A DNA stretch of 64,000 nt from an uncultured Muribaculaceae bacterium (GTDB taxonomy: Bacteria; Bacteroidota; Bacteroidia; Bacteroidales; Muribaculaceae): the NCBI GenBank assembly GCA_944321685.1, contig CALUMH010000011.1, forward strand, positions 1 through 64,000, written 5' to 3'. A program made the translations under genes and the position numbers. Under the pieces are notes generated by a model. It was not told where the DNA came from and ran no database searches. It saw nothing but the letters and a program-made list of their open reading frames with translations. Positions 52,977-60,285 of the stretch are shown here, piece by piece. The first letter of the stretch is position 1, and each line of letters starts with the position of its first letter.

Positions 52977-54329
52977 ATGAAAAATATTAACAGAATATAT
53001 GGCATTGCCACGGTGGCATTGGCTGCTTTGTCCACGACGAGTTGTGACAACTTCCTTGACATTCAGCCGGTGGGGCGTGTCATCATTACCACTGCCGAGG
53101 AATATCGCAAGATGCTCACCGAGGCTTATTCCATTGTGCCCGAAGACCGCGGACTTGCCACTTTCCGCAGCGACGAGTTTGTGCTTAATTCCACTGTTTC
53201 GCAAGAAGACTTGAACAGTTACCTCGATATATGGCGTTGGGAAGACGTGTCGCCCGAATCTACTACCGCCACTTTCAACTGGCGCAGCTACTATCAAGTG
53301 CTTTATGAAGCCAATTACTTGATAGAAAGCCGCGACAACATCACCGAAGGCAGTGCCGAAGAAATCGACCAACTTGAAGGCGAGGCATATATGCTCAGGG
53401 CATATATGCACTTCCTGCTCGTTAACCTGTATGGCGAGCCTTATACCGCCCTTGCCGATCCTTATTCAAGCAAAGCAGTGCCGTTGAAGCTCGATACCGA
53501 CCCTTACAATGTGCTTTCGCGCAATACGGTGGGGGAGATATATGACCAAATAATAAGTGATATGGATATGGCCGAGCGGTTGCTTAATGTGGATGATTGG
53601 GGCGAATATCGCTACCGGTTCAACACGCTCTCGGTCGATGCGTTGCGTTCGCGCGTGTATCTTTACATGGGGCGTTGGGAAGAGTCGCTTGCAGCTTCGC
53701 GCCGTGTGCTTGAAGTGAAAAGCACACTTTCTGATGTTACCACCGAACTGCCCAACCATTATCAGTCGGTTGAAAACATTGTGGCTCTTGAACAGGTCAT
53801 GACTGCCTATTACGACCGTGCAGGAAAGGTGAATTCGGAGCTTTATGGTTTGTATGACATTTCGGGAGATTTGCGCCGTACACAATATTTCAACCGTCAA
53901 ACTTCGTCGAACATCACTGTGAAGAAGGGTGGCAGCAATGAATACAGTTGTTCGTTCCGCGTGGGTGAAATTTACCTTAATGCTGCCGAAGCCGCACTTG
54001 AAGCCTCGACAGGCGAGGATGCTTTGCAGGCGGCCCGCGGATACCTGCTCACACTTATGCAGAACCGCTACACAGCCAATTATTATGCCAAGCGTGAAAC
54101 CGCTGTGAATGAAATGTCGCGCGATGAATTGCGTGAGGAAATCTATGCCGAACGCCGTCGTGAATTGGCGTTCGAGGGGCATCGTTGGTTTGATTTGCGC
54201 CGCACCACCCGCCCGCAGCTCACCAAGACTTATCAGGGTGTCACTTATACGTTGGAACAAGATGATAGCCGATACACAGTGCGCATACCGTCGGCAGCCA
54301 TCGAGGCAAACCCCAACTTGGCAAATTAA
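52977..54329 (+). CDS. SusD/RagB-like lipoprotein, second locus
   Basis: The 450-residue lipoprotein has a lipobox ending at C23 (STTSCDNFLDIQPVG), and the usual SusD helices with LEGEAYMLRAYMHFLLVNLYGEPY and the late block AERRRELAFEGHRWFDLRRT. It is shorter than average for the family (450 residues), closer to RagB-type members. It begins 16 bp after the SusC stop and acts as that transporter's surface lid. A start at 52947, inside the SusC gene, would put ten residues before the signal peptide and is rejected. Confidence 0.94.
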   Translation: MKNINRIYGIATVALAALSTTSCDNFLDIQPVGRVIITTAEEYRKMLTEAYSIVPEDRGLATFRSDEFVLNSTVSQEDLNSYLDIWRWEDVSPESTTATFNWRSYYQVLYEANYLIESRDNITEGSAEEIDQLEGEAYMLRAYMHFLLVNLYGEPYTALADPYSSKAVPLKLDTDPYNVLSRNTVGEIYDQIISDMDMAERLLNVDDWGEYRYRFNTLSVDALRSRVYLYMGRWEESLAASRRVLEVKSTLSDVTTELPNHYQSVENIVALEQVMTAYYDRAGKVNSELYGLYDISGDLRRTQYFNRQTSSNITVKKGGSNEYSCSFRVGEIYLNAAEAALEASTGEDALQAARGYLLTLMQNRYTANYYAKRETAVNEMSRDELREEIYAERRRELAFEGHRWFDLRRTTRPQLTKTYQGVTYTLEQDDSRYTVRIPSAAIEANPNLAN

Positions 54330-54345
54330 ATTTCAGTTTGGATGG

Positions 54346-54367
54346 AGATGTGATTAATCGCGCATCT
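54346..54367. repeat. Degenerate copy of the dispersed palindrome
   Basis: AGATGTGATTAATCGCGCATCT resembles the GTAGAGACGCGATT-type palindrome with several changes. It lies in the gap between SusD and the next gene, as another copy does between GH2 and esterase. Confidence 0.6.
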
Positions 54368-54412
54368 TAAGCAGCCCAAATATATTTAACCATAAAAAGA
54401 AAGGATTGAAAG

Positions 54413-56152
54413 ATGAAAAAGACTGTTTTATGCATGGCACTTGCCGCATTGTCGGCAGGCAGTGCGCTCAACGCAGCCGTTTCCCTCACAGGAGGGACTT
54501 CTGTCTCGCTTAGCGGCATATTGGCCGATGCCGAGAATGCCCCGGCAAAAAACGTGATGGCCTACAGCGGCAATAGCCTGTATGCCTCGGGCAATTTCGA
54601 CACGGCTTTTGGTGAAATGTCTCCGCTCACAACCAGCGATGCTTTCATCATAAAGTATAGCACCGGCATGGTAGAACAATGGAAAGTGCAACTCATGGGT
54701 TCGGCAACAGTTTCGGCTATGCTTGCCGACGGTGATGGCGGTATTTACGTTGCTGGCACTTATGCCGACGAGGTGGTTGTAGGCAGCACCGACGGCAACA
54801 CCAAGACCATCAACGGTTATGAAGAATATGGTGAGCCTGTGGCGTTCAAGGCTGCATCGTTTGTTGCACATTATAATGCCGAAGGCGTGCTGCTCGCTGT
54901 TGGAACAATAATGCCGACGCAAGACGCCGAACTTAATAATTATGCAACGGAAAATGGCCTGTGGGCAATGATTTTGGAAGGTGACACTTATTGCAGGGTA
55001 AGCAAATTGCTCGACTTGAATGGCTCGGTACATGCTGTAGTTGATTTTAAAGGTGCGATTTCAACAGCAGATAATTCTGTGGCAGTTGCTTCGGGTTCAT
55101 ATGCAAACGTAGAATTCGGTTTGGCTGCACCATCGGCAGCCGGAGCTGTTGTGGAATTCAATGATGCGCTTGAAGTGGTATCTTTCCCCGTCGTGCTGAA
55201 AAGTCGTTTTTGCGGAGATGGAAATACTGCTGATGAGAATGTCTCTTCACTGACTGCAGCCGCTGTCGGTTCGCAATTATATGTTGCGTTCAATTCGGTC
55301 GGGACTATTAATGTTTCGGCATATAATACATCCGAGCAGGTCGTAAATGAAATGCCCGTTGAAGGCGGACACAATTATGGCTATACCATTGTTTCGGCCA
55401 ACGCCGAAACGAAGGAGGCACAAGTGAAGAATTACACCACTGTATCGGTGAGTGAAGATACTCAAGCAACTTCGATTGGCGACATGGAGGTTGCAGGCGA
55501 CAAGCTGATTGTGACAGGTATGTTCCAAACTGCCCTTGGTTTTGACTCTGATATTACTGCAACTTCGAGCAGCGATATGTATGTGGCTGCCATTAACACA
55601 TCCGATCTTAACACTGCTTGGGCTGTGGCAACAGGATATAACGAAGGTGATGCCAACGATTACAATGAAGCAATCACAGGCAGTGCAATCTTTGGTGACG
55701 TTGCCTATATTTACGGATGCAATGAGCAAAAGAGCGACCGTGCCAAGCAGGCTTCGCTGTTTTATTCGGTTGACTTGGCCGATGGCACTATTGAAAACAT
55801 GAACCCCGAAGACTATATCTTCGGTATGGCCGGTGACGGAACAAGCGTTGCAACCGCTCACACCACGGTGCCGGTTAGCGGTATCACATTCACTGCCTAT
55901 GGTGAATTTGCCGGCGTGGACAATATTGCTGCCGACAAGACGCAGCAAGTGAGCGTTTATCCCAATCCTGTGGCCGATGTGCTTAACTTCTCGCTTCCAT
56001 GCGATGCACAGGTATATGCCCTCGATGGCAGTCTTATGCTTAGTGCTGCCGATGCAAAGTCGCTCGACGTTACAGGTCTTACCGGCGGTGTTTATATTGT
56101 AAAAATAACCGTAGCCGGAGAAACTTCATATATCAAGATAATGAAGAAGTAA
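54413..56152 (+). CDS. Secreted repeat protein with sorting-type tail
   Basis: The 579-residue protein has a signal peptide (about 1-22), then repeated strands such as SLYASGNFDTAFG, GIYVAGTYADEVVVG and KLIVTGMFQTALGF that look like a beta-propeller of the SBBP kind. It ends in a typical type IX-like sorting tail (VYPNPVADVLNFSL, VYALDGSLMLSA, GGVYIVKITVAG). No enzyme motif is visible. It is third in the metalloprotease-SusC-SusD operon and is probably a surface-exposed binding protein that works with SusD. A purine-rich stretch (AAAGGATTGAAAG) precedes the ATG. Confidence 0.75.
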   Translation: MKKTVLCMALAALSAGSALNAAVSLTGGTSVSLSGILADAENAPAKNVMAYSGNSLYASGNFDTAFGEMSPLTTSDAFIIKYSTGMVEQWKVQLMGSATVSAMLADGDGGIYVAGTYADEVVVGSTDGNTKTINGYEEYGEPVAFKAASFVAHYNAEGVLLAVGTIMPTQDAELNNYATENGLWAMILEGDTYCRVSKLLDLNGSVHAVVDFKGAISTADNSVAVASGSYANVEFGLAAPSAAGAVVEFNDALEVVSFPVVLKSRFCGDGNTADENVSSLTAAAVGSQLYVAFNSVGTINVSAYNTSEQVVNEMPVEGGHNYGYTIVSANAETKEAQVKNYTTVSVSEDTQATSIGDMEVAGDKLIVTGMFQTALGFDSDITATSSSDMYVAAINTSDLNTAWAVATGYNEGDANDYNEAITGSAIFGDVAYIYGCNEQKSDRAKQASLFYSVDLADGTIENMNPEDYIFGMAGDGTSVATAHTTVPVSGITFTAYGEFAGVDNIAADKTQQVSVYPNPVADVLNFSLPCDAQVYALDGSLMLSAADAKSLDVTGLTGGVYIVKITVAGETSYIKIMKK

Positions 56153-56233
56153 AAAATTGAAATCGCGCCACTGAAGAAGTGTAACGGAAGCAAAACTCTG
56201 ATGTTACCTTCCTCTTACATTCGCAATATACTG

Positions 56234-56294
56234 CTTCGGAGATGCCGATGACATGAGTCCTTGAACTTTTGTGGGGTATCTCCGAAGACTTTTT
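56234..56294 (+). terminator. Terminator ending the second SusCD operon
   Basis: CTTCGGAGAT (56234-56243) pairs with ATCTCCGAAG (56278-56287), followed by ACTTTTTTG. Loop of 34 bases. Confidence 0.8.
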
Positions 56295-56419
56295 TGTGCT
56301 TTTGTCTGTAATTTTGATATGTTTATCAGTAATTCGGTTACATGGTAAAGCATGGGTGTGCATTATTTTTGTATCAAAGAAAAAATGATGTAAAACCACA
56401 CAAAAACGAAAACCCGCAT

Positions 56420-57256
56420 ATGAAAAGAACTTTGCCCTCATTGCTGATTTTGATTACTTTGATATTCAATATTCCATTCATCACTATGGCACAAGAAAAA
56501 ATTACACAGACTGCCGGACGCGTGCAGTTAGGGGAATTTGCCCCTGAATTTGCCCGGCTTAACGATGATGTCTTGTTTGGCGAAGTGTGGAACCGTGCTG
56601 GCTTGAGTCCGCACGATCGCAGTATGATTACCATTGCCACGCTGATAGGCAAAGGAATTATCGATTCTTCGCTCACCCACCACTTGCAATTTGCCAAGCA
56701 AAACGGTGTAACTCGCACCGAAATTTCCGAAATCCTCACCCACATAGCATTTTATGCCGGATGGCCTAACGCTTGGGGAGCTTTCCGCCTTGCAAAAGAT
56801 GTGTGGGCCGGAGACAGCATCGTTGCCGACGATAACGGAATGGCGGCATTCCAACGCGAAATGATTTTCCCCATAGGCGAACCAAATGCGGCTTATGCCA
56901 AGTATTTCATAGGGAACAGTTACCTTGCACCCATTTCAAAGGAGCAAATACCGTTTAACAATGTTACATTTGAACCGCGTTGTCGTAACAATTGGCACAT
57001 ACATCATGCCACAAGCGGAGGCGGACAGATGTTGGTGTGCGTGGCTGGCCGCGGTTGGTATCAGGAAGAAGGAAAGCCTGCCGTGCCGGTGTTCCCGGGC
57101 GACGTAATACATATTCCTGCCAACGTTAAGCATTGGCACGGTGCAGCCGCCGACAGTTGGTTTGCCCACCTTGCCTTTGAAATACCTGGTGAAAACACAT
57201 CGAACGAATGGCTTGAACCGGTATCTGACGATGAATACAGTCAATTAGGCAAGTGA
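56420..57256 (+). CDS. Secreted carboxymuconolactone decarboxylase-cupin fusion
   Basis: The 278-residue form starting MKRTLPSLL has a signal peptide (about 1-24), an all-helical carboxymuconolactone decarboxylase-like domain (about 44-127; LSPHDRSMITIATLIGKG, HHLQFAKQNGVTRTEI, FYAGWPNAWGAF) and a C-terminal cupin (about 185-255) with metal-binding residues in NWHIHH (H193, H195), a Gln in GGGQ (Q203) and KHWHG (H238 or H240). The helical domain lacks the CxxC pair of AhpD-type peroxidases, so a redox role by that route is unlikely. The substrate is unknown; a periplasmic small-molecule enzyme is the best guess. A start at 56342 would add 26 residues before the signal peptide. Confidence 0.85.
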   Translation: MKRTLPSLLILITLIFNIPFITMAQEKITQTAGRVQLGEFAPEFARLNDDVLFGEVWNRAGLSPHDRSMITIATLIGKGIIDSSLTHHLQFAKQNGVTRTEISEILTHIAFYAGWPNAWGAFRLAKDVWAGDSIVADDNGMAAFQREMIFPIGEPNAAYAKYFIGNSYLAPISKEQIPFNNVTFEPRCRNNWHIHHATSGGGQMLVCVAGRGWYQEEGKPAVPVFPGDVIHIPANVKHWHGAAADSWFAHLAFEIPGENTSNEWLEPVSDDEYSQLGK

Positions 57257-57278
57257 CGCGAGTTTATACCTGATAAAG

Positions 57279-57317
57279 CACGCAGGGATTGCACTTTTGC
57301 GATGTAATCCCTGCGTG
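57279..57317. terminator. Bidirectional terminator between convergent genes
   Basis: CACGCAGGGATTGCA (57279-57293) pairs with TGTAATCCCTGCGTG (57303-57317), one mismatch. TTATTATATAT follows on the plus strand and CTTTATC on the minus strand. Confidence 0.8.
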
Positions 57318-57347
57318 TTATTATATATCTTGATAAATCGATGTCAA

Positions 57348-57923
57348 TCAATGGCAGCAACCGCCGCACCCGTCGTGGTCATGGTCGCCACAGCCGCCAC
57401 CGCAACTGTCGCAACTGCAACCGCCGCAGCTGTGGTGCTGTGGCAGGTCGTCGGGGGTGGCATCGCGTACCAGCATCACACGGCCCTCATATTCCACATT
57501 TTTGCCGGCAAGGCGGTGGTTAAAATCTATTGTTACCTTTTCGTCACCTACATTTATCACGAGCCCTTGTGCGGGTTGTCCGGTAGATGTCATCATGGTC
57601 AGCGACTTTCCCACTTGTACCACGTCGGCCATGAAATTACCGTCGGCATCGTTGAAAATGCTGCGTTCGAGTTCCATCACAAGGCTTTCGTTGCGTGAGC
57701 CGAAAGCTTGTTCCGGAGTAAGCGTAAACTTGAATTCGTCGCCCTTTGTCAAGCCTTGTAACTTACGCGAGAAATCTTCGAGCAATCCCGGCTCCGCGCC
57801 ATATACGAAGTGGTCGGGAACCTGTTCGGTAAACTCATATTCAAGTGTACGATTTCCGTCACCGTCCACCGAATATATTTTATAGGCAAGTTCTATGTAT
57901 TTGCCGGTGCTTATTGTATCCAT
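57348..57923 (-). CDS. slyD: FKBP-type peptidyl-prolyl isomerase SlyD with metal-binding tail
   Basis: SlyD is a cytoplasmic prolyl isomerase and chaperone that also binds nickel or zinc. The 191 residues show the FKBP half (VYGAEPGLLEDFSRKLQGL, 40-58), the insert-in-flap chaperone domain (about 72-128) and VTIDFNHRLAGKN (130-142), the SlyD signature. The last 29 residues hold 8 cysteines and 5 histidines, a metal-binding tail as in E. coli SlyD. It is downstream of the Ig-like lipoprotein gene, 17 bp away, and probably shares its transcript. Confidence 0.94.
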   Translation of the reverse strand: MDTISTGKYIELAYKIYSVDGDGNRTLEYEFTEQVPDHFVYGAEPGLLEDFSRKLQGLTKGDEFKFTLTPEQAFGSRNESLVMELERSIFNDADGNFMADVVQVGKSLTMMTSTGQPAQGLVINVGDEKVTIDFNHRLAGKNVEYEGRVMLVRDATPDDLPQHHSCGGCSCDSCGGGCGDHDHDGCGGCCH

Positions 57924-57940
57924 ATATGCTTAATAAATTA

Positions 57941-60067
57941 TTAATTGTTTATTCGATTATTGTTTTGGTAATCGGTATATTTATTACCGGTGTATATCGC
58001 CGGGCCTTCGTCATAAATATCCTCTTCCTCTTCTCCAAACTTGTCGGTGTCGTTCTTTTTCCATTTTTTCTTTTCGGGCTTGTTCTTCTTGATTGCCTCG
58101 GGTTTTTGCATATCCACCGCAACCTCATATATGTTCCACGACTGCTCTATATCCCAATTTTGTTTTAGACTGATTTTTTTTGGGTAATAATACACTTCTT
58201 CGGGTTGCAAGTGCGATGCAAAGTTTCCTGTATCCCATTCGCCGTTGCTGTTGCGGTCAAGCACGATGCGGGCATAGTAATCGCCCGGAATTACGTTGTT
58301 GAACACGGCATATCCGTCACTGCCCACGGTAGCGGTGCGTTGCACCGCATCGCCGGTGTTGAGCAGTTCCACGAAAGCCGGCCCTGTGGCAGGTGATATG
58401 CTCAAGTACAGGTTGGCATATTCTTCAAGCCCGCGCACCTTGAATAGTTGTTCTATCGTCTTGTTGGGCGTGCCGTAAATTCCGTAAACCGACATCGAGT
58501 CGATGCGCAACTTGTAGGTGGCACCCGGTTCCCATTTCACCGGCATCGACCATTTCATTATTTCATGCGGTTCATTGGGGATAAGTGCAGGCACCGGTAA
58601 TTCTTCCCAAAGCGAGTCTTCATATTGTTTCCACAAGTGGAAACCGCTCATCATGATGGTATCGATGGGCTCCACCACTTCAAAAGTGAGCGGTGCGTCA
58701 ACATCGACGGTGGCGGTGGATGTCAGTTTGAAATCGAAAAACGGTATCCGGTCAATCGAGTCCTTTTCCCACGTGCGTAACACGGTGGCCAGTTCCATGC
58801 TGTCGGCCCGGGCTTCCATTTCGGCCTTTACTGTGTCGCGTTCGGTTTTGCGTTCTTCGGCTCGCTTGCGCAGGCGTTCAAGGTTCTTCTCGTATTCCTC
58901 TTTCAGTTCCTTGTATCTTTCGGCCTCGTCTTTCTTTGATTTTTCAAGTTGCCGCTTATAAGCATTCTTTATGTTCACATAAAGGGTGTCGGTGGTGTAT
59001 GTGAGGTTTTCGAGCGTGTCGGTACGTAAGTAATTGAGTGTAATTCTTATCGAGTCGTTATGTGCAAGAGCTGTATCGGTAATCCAGTAAAACAGGGAAT
59101 CGTTAAATTCCGACCGTTGCAGCTTGTACCAGCTATCGTCGTCACGCACTTGCGGTTCAATGACTTTTATTGTGGGCAAGGTGTCGCTGCGGGCACTGAA
59201 TTTAATGTATATGCGGTTGTAATCAGGCCGTTCGTAGGCATACAAGTATTGCGACACATAGCCTTCGTTTGACATTGATAGCAGTATGTCGTTTGGGATA
59301 AACACCGTGTGGGTGCCTTGTGTCACGGTATCCACTGCCATGCTTTTGGTGAAAACGGTGTCCATGGTTGTTTCCATGTATGTGTCGGGGATTATGGTAT
59401 CGAGCAGGAATGCCATATCCTCGGTGCGGACAAATTTATAGTCACGGTCGGCATCGTTCAGGGCATAAATGCGGTATCGACCCGGTTTCAGGTTGCGAAT
59501 GGTGAATTGCCCGCGGTCATTGGTGCGGGCCACACGGTCGAATTGCAACTTGGTAAACGCCGAATCGTTGAGGTTGCTGTGTATTCCCACCACCACTTTT
59601 TGCATGGGTTCAAGGTCGCGGGCCCGTAGCACTATGCCCGACACTTGCAGCGTGTCGATGGTGTCGCCGGTTGAAAACGCAAAAGCGAAATTTTCAAGCG
59701 GATTGTTTTCGTTATTGTCTTGTATGCAATTGGCAAAGTCAATCGAATATGTGGTACCGGGTTTCATGGTGTCGCGGAATTCCACTGTTACTTTGTGCCC
59801 CAGAGCTGTGAGCCGCGGCATTTCGCGCTGCACGGGCGAGAACATCACTTTTTCGCTTTGGTCAACGAGAGTCACCACTTCGTCGAACTCAAGTTCTACC
59901 CGGTTGCCTTTAAAGTTCAGCGTGTTGGGTGCCGGGTTGCTGCCTATGAATATTGGCGGGTCCATATCGACCGGCCCCCCGGTGGGCGAGCCTATCGATG
60001 CGCACGAATAAAGCATAATGGCGGCCAGTGCCGCTATTATAAGGTATGTGGTATTTTCTAATTTCAC
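57941..60067 (-). CDS. Ig-like (Big_5) domain lipoprotein with coiled coil
   Basis: The 708-residue lipoprotein (lipobox MLYSC, C22) starts at a GTG codon. An N-terminal SbsA/Big_5-type Ig domain follows the anchor (DPPIFIGSNPAPNTLNFKG, VELEFDEVV), then carboxypeptidase-regulatory-like segments (GQFTIRNLKPGRYRIYALND; DGYAVFNNVIPGDYYARIVLD). A strongly charged coiled coil lies in the middle (about residues 365-420; QLEKSKKDEAERYKELKEE). The C-terminus is lysine- and acid-rich. This family is conserved in Bacteroidales but its role is unknown; envelope or surface structure is a reasonable guess. It heads a leftward pair with slyD, divergent from secDF. Confidence 0.8.
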   Translation of the reverse strand: MKLENTTYLIIAALAAIMLYSCASIGSPTGGPVDMDPPIFIGSNPAPNTLNFKGNRVELEFDEVVTLVDQSEKVMFSPVQREMPRLTALGHKVTVEFRDTMKPGTTYSIDFANCIQDNNENNPLENFAFAFSTGDTIDTLQVSGIVLRARDLEPMQKVVVGIHSNLNDSAFTKLQFDRVARTNDRGQFTIRNLKPGRYRIYALNDADRDYKFVRTEDMAFLLDTIIPDTYMETTMDTVFTKSMAVDTVTQGTHTVFIPNDILLSMSNEGYVSQYLYAYERPDYNRIYIKFSARSDTLPTIKVIEPQVRDDDSWYKLQRSEFNDSLFYWITDTALAHNDSIRITLNYLRTDTLENLTYTTDTLYVNIKNAYKRQLEKSKKDEAERYKELKEEYEKNLERLRKRAEERKTERDTVKAEMEARADSMELATVLRTWEKDSIDRIPFFDFKLTSTATVDVDAPLTFEVVEPIDTIMMSGFHLWKQYEDSLWEELPVPALIPNEPHEIMKWSMPVKWEPGATYKLRIDSMSVYGIYGTPNKTIEQLFKVRGLEEYANLYLSISPATGPAFVELLNTGDAVQRTATVGSDGYAVFNNVIPGDYYARIVLDRNSNGEWDTGNFASHLQPEEVYYYPKKISLKQNWDIEQSWNIYEVAVDMQKPEAIKKNKPEKKKWKKNDTDKFGEEEEDIYDEGPAIYTGNKYTDYQNNNRINN

Positions 60068-60195
60068 TGCTTGAATAGTGTGGATAGTGTGAGAAAAACG
60101 GCGTAAAGGTAGTAAAAATTTGCCGATACATTGGTCACGGCAGGCTTAAATTGTGGCTTTTTGCAATTGATAACTTTTAAAAGGGCAGATAAAAA

Positions 60196-60226
60196 TTTCA
60201 AACTTTGATGTTTTGTTGTATATTTG
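60196..60226 (+). promoter_or_regulatory. Promoter of secDF
   Basis: TATATTTG (60219-60226) matches the -7 box exactly, with TTTC (60196-60199) 19 bp upstream as a near -33 box. The predicted leader is about 50 bases. Confidence 0.55.
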
Positions 60227-60285
60227 CAAGCTGAAAATGTGCGGAATAAATTTTAACAAAAATAATAATTAACTAACAACAACAC

